Below are positions 1 to 7,569 of a stretch of 40,147 nucleotides of DNA, piece after piece (position 1 is the stretch's first letter; every line of letters starts with the position of its first letter). The notes beneath the pieces are model-generated. The model was given only the letters and a program-made list of their open reading frames with translations. It had not been told where the DNA came from and did not search any database. Origin of the DNA: an uncultured Faecalibacterium sp. (GTDB taxonomy: Bacteria > Bacillota > Clostridia > Oscillospirales > Ruminococcaceae); NCBI GenBank assembly GCA_934525325.1, contig CAKSZE010000011.1:1-40147 (forward strand), in the 5' to 3' direction. Position numbers and translations under genes: made by a program.

Positions 1-134
1 AAAATGCCGCCGCCGTATTTGGCTGCCAGATACGGGAAGCGCCAGATGTTGCCCAGACCCACCGAAGCGCCTGCGGCAGACAGCACGAACCCGATCTTAC
101 CGGAGAACGCGCTGCGTTTGTGTTGTTGTTCCAT
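1..134 (-). CDS. Neurotransmitter:sodium symporter (NSS/SNF) family transporter, N-terminal fragment
   Basis: Only the first 44 codons lie in the window; the gene runs off the left edge. After a short polar start (MEQQHKRS) the reading frame gives [20 protein letters not shown] and then [12 protein letters not shown]. This is the hallmark first transmembrane helix of bacterial NSS transporters (LeuT/MhsT/TnaT type), where the unwound GLGNIWRFP segment forms the sodium and substrate sites. NSS proteins import amino acids or related compounds by sodium symport; the substrate cannot be told from this piece. The start ATG (132-134 on the reverse strand) follows an AGAGGA ribosome site about 9 nt upstream. 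The family call is secure, the substrate unknown. Confidence 0.88.
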   Translation of the reverse strand, partial: MEQQHKRSAFSGKIGFVLSAAGASVGLGNIWRFPYLAAKYGGGI

Positions 135-180
135 GTTGTTGTTCCTCTTTTCCTATCCGCTATAAAAATTAAGCAGAACA

Positions 181-209
181 AGTGTACCACAACTGCGGAC
201 AACTAGCAA
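181..209 (-). promoter_or_regulatory. Probable sigma-A promoter of the NSS transporter
   Basis: On the minus strand TTGCTA (204-209) and TACACT (181-186) are separated by exactly 17 bases, about 50 nt upstream of the transporter start codon. Both boxes are imperfect, so confidence is moderate. Confidence 0.5.
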
Positions 210-219
210 GCAATAGAAC

Positions 220-261
220 AAACACCCCGGTCAGAGCCTGACGGCTCTGACCGGGGTGTTT
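220..261 (-). terminator. Rho-independent terminator after the DUF1846 gene
   Basis: A perfect 19-bp inverted repeat (arms 220-238 and 243-261) with a TGAC/GTCA loop ends about 20 bases past the DUF1846 stop codon. It separates that gene from the downstream NSS transporter promoter. Confidence 0.85.
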
Positions 262-281
262 GCACGATTATCTTTTATTTT

Positions 282-1775
282 TTACAGCTTATGGTACTTG
301 CGGTCCTCTTCCTCGTAGACGGGGTCGCAGGTCAGGTACATCCCCAGACGGTTCAGGGTGCTGCTGTCCACGCTGGAAAGCAGCACGGTGGAGTGCACAT
401 CGCAGCCCTTGAGGTTGGGCAGCTGGTGCATGGCTGCTGCGGCAAGCTCGCTGGAAGCAGCCGAGCTGGACAGGGCGATCAGGATCTCGTCGGTGTGCAG
501 ACGGGGGTTCTTGCCGCCCAGATAGTTGGTCTTGAGGGTCTGGATGGGCTCAATGGCAGTGGCGCTGACCAGATCCGTCTCCTGCGGGATGCCCGCCAGA
601 TACTTGAGCGCGTTGATCAGGGCGCTTGCGGTAGCACCCAGCAGCGGGCCGGTCTTGCCGGTGATCACGGTGCCGTCGCTCAGCTCAATGGCAGCAGCCG
701 GTGCGCCGCCGGTGGCTTCGCTGCGGGCGTGCGCCTGCTTTTCCACTTCCCGTGCGCCCATGGTCAGCCCGGCCTGATTCATCAGCAGCTCCAGCTTGTA
801 GCGCTCGCTCTCCTTGGCGGTGCCGGTGATCTTCTGCTCGCACAGGCACTTGTAGTACCGGCGCACGATCTCCTTGCGGGAGGCTTCGCAGCAGACGGCG
901 TCGTCCACGATGCAGTTGCCGGCCATGTTCACGCCCATGTCCGTGGGGGACTTATAGGGGCTCTGCCCTGCGATCAGCTCGAACATGGCGTTCACCACCG
1001 GGAAGATCTCGATGTCGCGGTTGTAGTTCACGGTGGTCACGCCGTAGGCTTCCAGATGGAAGGGGTCGATCATGTTCACATCGTTCAGGTCGGCGGTGGC
1101 GGCCTCGTAGGCCAGATTGACCGGGTGCTTCAGGGGAATGTTCCAGATGGGGAAGGTCTCGAACTTGGCGTAACCGGCCTTGACGCCGCGCTTGTATTCA
1201 TGGTACAGCTGGGACAGGCAGACTGCCATTTTTCCGCTGCCGGGGCCGGGCGCGGTGATGACCACCAGCGGGCGCTCGGTCTCAATGTACTCGTTGCGGC
1301 CGTATCCCTCGTCGCTGACGATGCGTGCCACATCGTTGGGGTAGCCGGGGATCTTGTAGTGGCGGAAGGTGCGGATGCCCAGACTGTTCAGCCGCTTTTC
1401 AAAGGCTTCCACCTCGGCGGCAGCGGTGTACTTGGTCACGCACACGCTGCCCACATACAGCCCCACCTCCTGAAAAGCATCGATGAGGCGCAGCACATCC
1501 AGATCGTAGGTGATGCCGTAGTCGCCGCGCACCTTGCTGCTGATGATGTCCTCGGCGCTGATGACGATGACGATCTCGGCCTGCTCCTTGAGCTGCAAAA
1601 GCATCTGCAGCTTGGAGTCCGGCTGAAAGCCGGGCAGCACGCGGGAAGCGTGGTAATCATCGAACAGCTTTCCGCCGAATTCCAGATACAGCTTATTGTC
1701 AAACTTCTTGATGCGCTCGCGGATATGCTCAGACTGCATGGAAAGATATTTGTCGTTGTCAAATCCTATTTTCAT
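282..1775 (-). CDS. DUF1846 domain-containing protein
   Basis: The 497-residue product matches DUF1846 proteins, a widespread Firmicute family of about 500 residues whose biochemical role is not established. The N-terminus (MKIGFDNDKYLSMQSEHI) and the stretch reading EIVIVISAEDIISSKVRGDYGITY are typical. A P-loop-like glycine-rich motif, APGPGSGKMA at residues 175-184, suggests nucleotide binding, but no full ATPase signature is visible. The start ATG at 1775 follows GAGAGGAAA about 10 nt upstream. The gene stands alone, with its own promoter (1836-1864) and a strong terminator (220-261). The family assignment is confident; no function can be given. Confidence 0.88.
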   Translation of the reverse strand: MKIGFDNDKYLSMQSEHIRERIKKFDNKLYLEFGGKLFDDYHASRVLPGFQPDSKLQMLLQLKEQAEIVIVISAEDIISSKVRGDYGITYDLDVLRLIDAFQEVGLYVGSVCVTKYTAAAEVEAFEKRLNSLGIRTFRHYKIPGYPNDVARIVSDEGYGRNEYIETERPLVVITAPGPGSGKMAVCLSQLYHEYKRGVKAGYAKFETFPIWNIPLKHPVNLAYEAATADLNDVNMIDPFHLEAYGVTTVNYNRDIEIFPVVNAMFELIAGQSPYKSPTDMGVNMAGNCIVDDAVCCEASRKEIVRRYYKCLCEQKITGTAKESERYKLELLMNQAGLTMGAREVEKQAHARSEATGGAPAAAIELSDGTVITGKTGPLLGATASALINALKYLAGIPQETDLVSATAIEPIQTLKTNYLGGKNPRLHTDEILIALSSSAASSELAAAAMHQLPNLKGCDVHSTVLLSSVDSSTLNRLGMYLTCDPVYEEEDRKYHKL

Positions 1776-1835
1776 CGTTCGTTTCCTCTCTGGTGGCCCG
1801 GCACATCATACCCGGGCTAAAAAATCACAAATATA

Positions 1836-1864
1836 AGTATACCACAGCCCGGGGTGGGGTGCAA
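1836..1864 (-). promoter_or_regulatory. Sigma-A promoter of the DUF1846 gene
   Basis: Minus-strand TTGCAC (1859-1864), a 17-base spacer and TATACT (1836-1841) predict a transcript start about 55 nt before the ATG. Confidence 0.7.
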
Positions 1865-1954
1865 TGCAAAACAAAGCGCAGAACACAATTCCGGCAGGAT
1901 AGGCCGTTTTGGGCGGTACAGAGTTCTGTTTTTTGTTGCAGATGCCGTTTTGGG

Positions 1955-3451
1955 TCAGGTCTTTTGCCGGGCGGCAAGGTCTTTTTCCACCTTCCAGAAG
2001 GCCAGCAGTAAAAGCCCCGCCGCCACATAGCTGAGCGTTTCCACCCAGATATACCCGCCTGCGATCACATGGCGCACGACGGCATTCTGGGCGGCGGTGC
2101 CCAGCGCCGTGCTGGCGCACTGGTCATAGCCGGTGCGCGCCAGCACTCCGTTGAACAGTGCGCTCATTACCGAGCCGCCCGCCACGGACAGGGAGCTGTA
2201 CACCGACATGGTAAGTCCATCCGTGCGGATGCCGCTGCGCCCCTCCACATGGTCCACCACATCGGTCACCATGGCAAGCAGCAGGCAGCAGGTAGGCGCA
2301 GAGCCGAAGCACTTGAGCGCAACACCGATGGCAACAGGGACCAATCTGCCCTGCCCCAGCCCCGCGATCACGCCGCCCGCAGCGCCCAGCAGCAGGAACC
2401 AGCCGCACACCTTGCGCTTGCCGAACCGGTCGGTCAGCGGCACCAGCAGCACCGAGGCCAGCGCCATGGGCAGCGCCCCCATCATGGTCAGCAGCGACTG
2501 GGACGCCCCCCATGCACCGGCACTGCCCAAAAAGGTATTGTCCACCACCCACTTGCAATAGTAGGTCATGGTGCTGTTTTTTAAAGCTCCGCTCCACTGG
2601 AACAGCACACACACGCCTAGGATGAGCCACCACATGGGGTCGGCAGCCACCGCCTGCAGCTGGTGGCGCAGCGAGACCCGCTGCACCGGTGCAGGCTCCG
2701 GCGGGGGTGCTTCTGCCTGCCGGGCGGCCTCAAATTCATCCTCCGGCCCGTACAGGCCTTCCAGAATGCGGCGCTCCTCGGTAACGCGCTCCCGGGTAAA
2801 GGCGAACTGCAAGTAGATGGTAAGCCCGGTGAACACCGCCACCCCCAGCATGGTGAAAAACCAGCGGTGGATATTTTCCCGGAGAAAAAAGGACACCAGC
2901 ATGGGGAACACCATGCTGCAAGTGCCCATCACGCCCAGACCCACCATGCTGTTGATGGAGGCCAGCAGCCCGCGCTGGCGGCTGTCCCGGGTAGACACCG
3001 AGAGCATGATGCTGCTGGCTGTGCTGTAAATGGGGGACGCGAAGGAGTAGTACAGGTTGTACGCCACGGCGATCCACACCATGCGCGCGATGCCATGAAA
3101 TGGCACGATGAACATGAGCACGCTGGCAGAGGAAAAGGTAAACACCGAAAGCAGCAGCCACGGCCTTGCCTTGCCCGCTGTGGCGCGGGTGCGCTCGATC
3201 AGCTGCCCTACCAGAAGGTTTGCCGCCACGATGAGCACGGTGGACACCAGCTGCAGCCGACTGAGGAACCGCAGATCCAGCCGGAGCACATCGGTGAAGT
3301 AGCTTTGCAGGATGCTGCCGAAAATACTGCCTGAGATGGAAGCACCCATAGGGCCCAGAATATAGCCGAAGAGCATCTCCGGCAGCTGGACCTTCTCGCT
3401 TTTGATCCGGGTGCGGGTGAACCGGTGGTTCCAGAAGCTTTGTCTGCGCAT
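1955..3451 (-). CDS. MFS transporter of the glycoside-pentoside-hexuronide (GPH/MelB-like) type
   Basis: The 498-residue protein has the alternating hydrophobic pattern of a 12-helix carrier. The cytoplasmic-loop motif GKARPWLLLSVFTF resembles the KxRPW motif of MelB/GPH sugar:cation symporters, which supports sugar or glycoside uptake rather than drug efflux. The central loop is long and charged (acidic and proline-rich, about residues 225-255), as expected between the two six-helix halves. The ATG at 3451 is preceded by GAAAGGAAA, a slightly distant ribosome site. It is monocistronic, between the DUF1846 gene and the fructose operon. The substrate cannot be read from the sequence. A perfect inverted repeat lies upstream (3501-3518) and could be an operator. 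Confidence 0.8.
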   Translation of the reverse strand: MRRQSFWNHRFTRTRIKSEKVQLPEMLFGYILGPMGASISGSIFGSILQSYFTDVLRLDLRFLSRLQLVSTVLIVAANLLVGQLIERTRATAGKARPWLLLSVFTFSSASVLMFIVPFHGIARMVWIAVAYNLYYSFASPIYSTASSIMLSVSTRDSRQRGLLASINSMVGLGVMGTCSMVFPMLVSFFLRENIHRWFFTMLGVAVFTGLTIYLQFAFTRERVTEERRILEGLYGPEDEFEAARQAEAPPPEPAPVQRVSLRHQLQAVAADPMWWLILGVCVLFQWSGALKNSTMTYYCKWVVDNTFLGSAGAWGASQSLLTMMGALPMALASVLLVPLTDRFGKRKVCGWFLLLGAAGGVIAGLGQGRLVPVAIGVALKCFGSAPTCCLLLAMVTDVVDHVEGRSGIRTDGLTMSVYSSLSVAGGSVMSALFNGVLARTGYDQCASTALGTAAQNAVVRHVIAGGYIWVETLSYVAAGLLLLAFWKVEKDLAARQKT

Positions 3452-3500
3452 GGAACGGATCGTTTCCTTTCTCCCCGCAAGTGCGGGGTCTTACACATTC

Positions 3501-3518
3501 TTATCATTCCTATGATAA
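3501..3518. promoter_or_regulatory. Perfect 7-bp inverted repeat upstream of the GPH transporter, candidate operator
   Basis: TTATCAT and ATGATAA are separated by TCCT, and ACACATT flanks both sides. It sits about 50 bp before the transporter start codon. No strong -35/-10 pair was found around it, so its role as a regulator site is inferred from symmetry and position only. Confidence 0.4.
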
Positions 3519-3589
3519 CACATTTTCCACCGCCGGGGAACTGTCCTGTGCAAAAAACATCTTTTTAGCGCAGACGGTTGGAAAATGCA

Positions 3590-3625
3590 AAAGGGACTGC
3601 CGCGGTGTGCGGCAGTCCCCTTTGC
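3590..3625 (-). terminator. Terminator of the fructose operon
   Basis: An 11-bp GC-rich stem (GGGACTGCCGC, 3593-3603, with 3609-3619) is followed on the minus strand by TTTTGCATTTT, about 45 bases past the fruA stop. Confidence 0.8.
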
Positions 3626-3666
3626 TTTTATGGAGAACTTATCCGTATGGAGAAGAGAATGGCTTG

Positions 3667-5595
3667 TTACTTTGCCTCGGCGGGCTGGGTCTTTTTGACA
3701 AGACTCAGGATCACTGCGCCCAGCACACTGCCCACAGCCAGCGCCACGCAGTACAGCACGGCGTGATCCACCACCGGGAACACGAAGATGCCGCCGTGAG
3801 GTGCGCGCAGTGCGCAGCCGAAGGTCATGGAGAGGGCACCGGCGACTGCAGAGCCGACAACGCAGCTGGGCAGGACGCGCAGCGGGTCGGCTGCTGCGTA
3901 GGGGATGGCACCCTCAGACACGAAGCACAGACCCATGACGTAGTTCACGATGCCGTTGCGGCGCTCCTCCGGCGTCCACTTGCGGGGGCAGAAGGTAGTG
4001 GACAGGGCGATGGCGATGGGAGGAACCATGCCGCCCACCATGACGGCAGCCATCACCTCGTAGTTGCCGGAAGCAAGGGCCGCGGTGCCAAAGACGTAGG
4101 CTGCCTTGTTGACCGGGCCACCCATATCCACGCTCATCATACCAGCCACGATAGCGCCCAGCAGCACCTTGGAGCTGCCGCCCAGTGCGTTCAGCCAGTC
4201 GGTCATGGCGGTGTTTATCATGCCCATCACCGGGTTCACGGCGCACATCATCGCACCTACGATGAGAATACCGCCCAGCGGGTAGATGAGCATGGGGCGG
4301 ATACCGTTCAGGCTGGCGGGCAGCTTTTCGGTGATCTTTTTGAGGAACTGCACGATGTAGCCCGCTGCAAAACCGGCCAGCAGCGCTGCAAGGAAGCCGC
4401 CGGAGATGCCGGTGGTGCTGCCTGCGGCAAGGTCGGTGAAGTTGGTTCCGTTCATGGCCAGTACGCCGCCGGCAAAGCCTACGGCCAAGCCCGGACGGTC
4501 GGCAATGGACATGGCGATGAAGCCTGCCAGAATGGGCAGCATATAGCCGAAGGCTGCGCCGCCCACCGTCTTGAAGAAGGCGGCGACGGGGGTGTTCATG
4601 CCGAAGTTTGCGGGGTTGATGCTGTAATCATCCAGCAGGAAGGCCAGCGCGATCATGATGCCGCCGCCCACCACGAAGGGCAGCATGTGGGAAACGCCGT
4701 TCATCAGGTTCTTGTACAGGCTGCGTCCAAAGCTGTCCTTGCCGGAAGCGTCCTCCTCGGCTGCTGCGCCGCCCTCGGCGTGGAACACGGGCACCTCGCC
4801 GTGGGCGATTTTCTTAATGAGTTCCTCCGGCTTGTGGATGCCGTCATCTACGCGGGTGAACAGCACCGGCTTGCCGTCGAAGCGGGCGGTATCCACCTTT
4901 TTCTCCGCTGCCACGATGATGCCGTCACAGGCGGCGATCTCGGCGCGGGTCAGGATGTTCTTTGCGCCGTCCGAGCCATTGGTTTCCACCTTGGTGGGCA
5001 GACCCAGCTTGTCACCGGCCTTGGTCAGTGCTTCTGCCGCCATGTAGGTATGGGCAATGCCGTTGACACAGGCGGTCACGGCCAGAATGCGGTAGCCGTC
5101 CTGCGGGATGGCCTGCTGGGTAAAGCTCTCTGCGCCGAACTGCGCTTCCTCCTGCGCGTCGATGCACTCCAAAAACTCCTTGGGGGTCTTGGCGGCTTTG
5201 AGCTTTTCCACAAAGTCCTCGTTCATCAGCATCTGCATCATGCGGGCCAGCATATCCACGTGCAGGCTACCGTTTTCCGGCGCAGCAATGGCAAACAGCA
5301 GGTCGGTGGTGCCGTCATCCTCGGCGTTGTACTGCACCGGGGTGCTCAGCCGCAGGGCAGCCAGACTGGGACGGGTGACTACATCGGTCTTGGCGTGGGG
5401 CACGGTGATGCCGTTGTCCACATAGGTAGAGCCCTCGGCCTCGCGGGCGTAGAGCGCCTTTTTGTAGGCCTCTTTATCGGTGATGTTGCCGTGGGTAGCC
5501 TGCAGTTCCACCAGACGGCTCAGGATCTGCTCCTGCGTCTGCAACGCTTCGTCCAGCGCAATGGACTGTGCGGTAAATAACTCGGTGATGCGCAT
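3667..5595 (-). CDS. fruA: Fructose-specific PTS permease, fused EIIA-EIIB-EIIC
   Basis: This is the membrane permease that imports fructose and phosphorylates it to fructose 1-phosphate. Domain order is EIIA (about residues 1-150, phosphorylated His67 in GITVPHAK), a linker, EIIB (about 168-265, phosphorylated Cys176 in TACVNGIAHTYMAAEA), then the multi-helix EIIC domain (about 290-640) with glycine-rich membrane segments. The EIIB loop reads CVNG where most fructose permeases have CPTG, a mild departure. The ATG at 5595 has an AAAGGAGG site 8 nt away. The gene is last in deoR-fruK-fruA, 30 bp after fruK, whose enzyme uses its product. Assignment is strong; HPr and EI must be encoded elsewhere. 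Confidence 0.95.
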   Translation of the reverse strand: MRITELFTAQSIALDEALQTQEQILSRLVELQATHGNITDKEAYKKALYAREAEGSTYVDNGITVPHAKTDVVTRPSLAALRLSTPVQYNAEDDGTTDLLFAIAAPENGSLHVDMLARMMQMLMNEDFVEKLKAAKTPKEFLECIDAQEEAQFGAESFTQQAIPQDGYRILAVTACVNGIAHTYMAAEALTKAGDKLGLPTKVETNGSDGAKNILTRAEIAACDGIIVAAEKKVDTARFDGKPVLFTRVDDGIHKPEELIKKIAHGEVPVFHAEGGAAAEEDASGKDSFGRSLYKNLMNGVSHMLPFVVGGGIMIALAFLLDDYSINPANFGMNTPVAAFFKTVGGAAFGYMLPILAGFIAMSIADRPGLAVGFAGGVLAMNGTNFTDLAAGSTTGISGGFLAALLAGFAAGYIVQFLKKITEKLPASLNGIRPMLIYPLGGILIVGAMMCAVNPVMGMINTAMTDWLNALGGSSKVLLGAIVAGMMSVDMGGPVNKAAYVFGTAALASGNYEVMAAVMVGGMVPPIAIALSTTFCPRKWTPEERRNGIVNYVMGLCFVSEGAIPYAAADPLRVLPSCVVGSAVAGALSMTFGCALRAPHGGIFVFPVVDHAVLYCVALAVGSVLGAVILSLVKKTQPAEAK

Positions 5596-5625
5596 AAACG
5601 TTCCTCCTTTGTTCCTTTGGTCCTA

Positions 5626-6531
5626 TCAAAGCTGCGCCAGCAGCTCGTCGATCTTTTCCTTTGTGGCAAGCCCAAGGCTGAAGGCCGTGGCGCTGCCGCA
5701 GGCGGTGCCCAGACGCAGCGCCTGCGCGTAGCTGTGGCTTTGCAGATACCCGGCCACAAAACCGGCCACCATGCTGTCGCCTGCGCCCACGCTGTTGACC
5801 ACCTTGCCCTTGGGGCAGCCGATGCGGTGTACCTGTTCCTGCTCGTCCAGCAGCAGCGCGCCGTCCCCTGCCATGCTCACCAGCACATTGCGGGCACCCT
5901 TTTCCTGCAGGGTGCGGGCAGCAGCCACGATCTCGGCGTCAGTGGTCAGCACCTTGCCCACGATCTCGCCCAGCTCATGGTTGTTGGGCTTGATGAGGAA
6001 GGGGTGGTAGGGCAGCACGTTCACCAGCAGGTCGCGGGTGGCGTCCACCACTGCGCGCACGCCCCTGCCCTGCAGCCGCGCCAGCAGCCGCTCGTAGACG
6101 CTCTGCGGCAGGCTTGCCGGGATGCTGCCCGCCAGAATGAGGATATCGCCCTCGGTCAGCTTGTCCAGCTGGGCTTCCAGCTGCTGCAAAGCGCTTTCCG
6201 GGATGGCAGGGCCTGCACCGTTCAACTCGGTCTCCTGCCCGGCCTTGATCTTGACGTTAATGCGGGTCATGCCGTTTTCCAGATGCACAAAGTCGGTCTT
6301 GAGCCCCTGTGCCGCCAGACCACGCTCCAGCCATGCGCCGGTCTCGCCGGCCACAAAGCCCAGTGCCACGCTCTCGCAGCCCAGCTGCGCCAGCACGCCG
6401 GACACGTTGATGCCCTTGCCGCCCAGCACACAGTCCTCGCCTTTGGCGCGGTTCACTGCGCCCACCTCCAGCGGTGCGTCCAAGCGCACAACATAGTCGA
6501 TGGCCGGGTTAAAGGTAACGGTATAGATCAT
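5626..6531 (-). CDS. fruK: 1-phosphofructokinase
   Basis: A 301-residue PfkB-family sugar kinase that converts fructose 1-phosphate to fructose 1,6-bisphosphate with ATP, feeding glycolysis. The N-terminus MIYTVTFNPAIDY and the glycine signature GGKGINVS (37-44) are characteristic of FruK, and the C-terminal motif NSVGAGDSMVAGF places the catalytic base at Asp252. The length is normal for the family. Its ATG overlaps the stop codon of the upstream regulator by 4 nt (ATGA), indicating translational coupling. The neighbouring fructose PTS supplies the substrate, which favours fructose 1-phosphate over tagatose 6-phosphate. Confidence 0.95.
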   Translation of the reverse strand: MIYTVTFNPAIDYVVRLDAPLEVGAVNRAKGEDCVLGGKGINVSGVLAQLGCESVALGFVAGETGAWLERGLAAQGLKTDFVHLENGMTRINVKIKAGQETELNGAGPAIPESALQQLEAQLDKLTEGDILILAGSIPASLPQSVYERLLARLQGRGVRAVVDATRDLLVNVLPYHPFLIKPNNHELGEIVGKVLTTDAEIVAAARTLQEKGARNVLVSMAGDGALLLDEQEQVHRIGCPKGKVVNSVGAGDSMVAGFVAGYLQSHSYAQALRLGTACGSATAFSLGLATKEKIDELLAQL

Positions 6532-7283
6532 ACTTCTGCCTCCTTTACAAAGGTATGCTGCTTATACTTGGGGTTCGGGCAGCGGTTGGTCAGGATGGCA
6601 CCGCCGTGCAGATCCGTGATGACCGCCGGGTAGATTTTGGCAAACTTCGCATCGTCTACGAGGAACCAGCTTTCCCTTGCGCGGCGGACGGCAGCGGCCT
6701 TTACCGCTGCTTCCTCGGGGTCCGGGGTGGTAAAGCCCGCTTCCAGCGCCACGCCGTTGGCCCCCATGAATGCTTTGGTGAAGTTATACTGCTGGATGCT
6801 GCTGACTGCCGGGGCGCCCACGATGGCTTCGGTCTGGGGGCGCAGCAGCCCGCCGGGCAGATATACCCGGCAGCCCTTTTGTGCCAGCAGCCGGGCGTGC
6901 GCCACACCGTTGGTCACATAGGTAGCCTTGAGCGCCGCACCCGTCAGCGCCCGCACCAGCTCCAGCGTGGTGGTGCCTGCATCAATGAACACAAAATCCT
7001 CGGCGGTGATGAGCGCTGCGGCGGCGGCCGCAATGCTGCGCTTTTCGGCTACTGCCAGCGTCTCCTTGGCTTCCATGGTGGGCTCGTCTGCCAGAAAACG
7101 GCTGTCCGGCAGGGTAGCCCCGCCGTGCACCTTGGTCAGCCTGCCCTGCCGGTCCAGCTCGGTCAGATCGCGCCGGATGGTGGATTCGCTGGTGTGCAGT
7201 GCCTCGCACAGCTGCTGCACCGTCACGGTGCGCTTTTCGTTCAGCTGCTCTAAGATCAGTGCAAAACGTTCCTCTGCCAGCAT
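6528..7283 (-). CDS. fruR: DeoR-family transcriptional regulator of the fructose operon
   Basis: A 251-residue regulator with the DeoR N-terminal winged helix (residues 1-57: RFALILEQLNEKRTVTVQQL, then STIRRDLTELDRQGRLTKVHGG). The C-terminal sugar-phosphate sensor domain contains DAGTTT (101-106), the phosphate-binding loop of this family. It is the first gene of the operon and overlaps fruK by 4 nt, so it very likely controls its own operon with fructose 1-phosphate as effector. That is usual for FruR of this type but not shown here. Three tandem 10-bp repeats at 7379-7408 overlap the -35 box and are its probable binding site. The ATG at 7283 follows AAGGGG. Confidence 0.88.
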   Translation of the reverse strand: MLAEERFALILEQLNEKRTVTVQQLCEALHTSESTIRRDLTELDRQGRLTKVHGGATLPDSRFLADEPTMEAKETLAVAEKRSIAAAAAALITAEDFVFIDAGTTTLELVRALTGAALKATYVTNGVAHARLLAQKGCRVYLPGGLLRPQTEAIVGAPAVSSIQQYNFTKAFMGANGVALEAGFTTPDPEEAAVKAAAVRRARESWFLVDDAKFAKIYPAVITDLHGGAILTNRCPNPKYKQHTFVKEAEV

Positions 7284-7361
7284 GGTGTCTTTCCCCTTCT
7301 TTCCTTCCCACGTCTGACCGGTTTTGCACGGTCTTGGCGTGTTTTGGTTGTCTGTAGCTTT

Positions 7362-7389
7362 ATTATAGCAAAAAACCCGTCAAAATCAA
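7362..7389 (-). promoter_or_regulatory. Promoter of the fruR-fruK-fruA operon
   Basis: Minus-strand TTGATT (7384-7389), 16 bases, then a consensus TATAAT (7362-7367). The -35 box lies inside the tandem repeats, so a protein bound there would compete with RNA polymerase. Confidence 0.75.
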
Positions 7390-7408
7390 TCAGTTTCAGT
7401 CATTTTCA
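7379..7408 (-). promoter_or_regulatory. Three tandem 10-bp repeats, candidate FruR operator
   Basis: Reading the minus strand, three consecutive decamers are TGAAAATGAC, TGAAACTGAT and TGATTTTGAC, sharing TGAnnnTGAy. One-helical-turn spacing puts them on the same DNA face, as in operators of several DeoR-family proteins. They overlap the fru -35 box. Binding is inferred. Confidence 0.55.
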
Positions 7409-7479
7409 CTCACCAAAAAATATCCTCGATTTTTGTGCACCGTTGCCAATATGTGGGATACAAGAGTGCTTTTCCACGC

Positions 7480-7518
7480 AAAAAGACCACCGCACATGTG
7501 TATGCGGTGGTCTTTTTT
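7480..7518 (-). terminator. Terminator of the C69 dipeptidase gene
   Basis: The arms AAAAAGACCACCGCA and TGCGGTGGTCTTTTT form a 15-bp stem, symmetrical enough to work on both strands. It lies about 50 bases past the dipeptidase stop. Confidence 0.8.
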
Positions 7519-7569
7519 GGCGTTTATATGACCGGTCGTGACCGTTTTTGGTGCTCAGGCTGGTTTCAA

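Noticed and set aside
291..1820. A 509-codon plus-strand frame over the DUF1846 gene
   Set aside because: Same mirror effect; no ribosome site, and the minus-strand product is a recognised family with promoter and terminator.
3481..5580. A 699-codon open frame on the plus strand
   Set aside because: It lies entirely antisense to fruA, whose domains and catalytic residues are clear. Its composition (Gly, His, Gln, Val rich) is the usual mirror of a GC-rich gene, and it has no recognisable domain.
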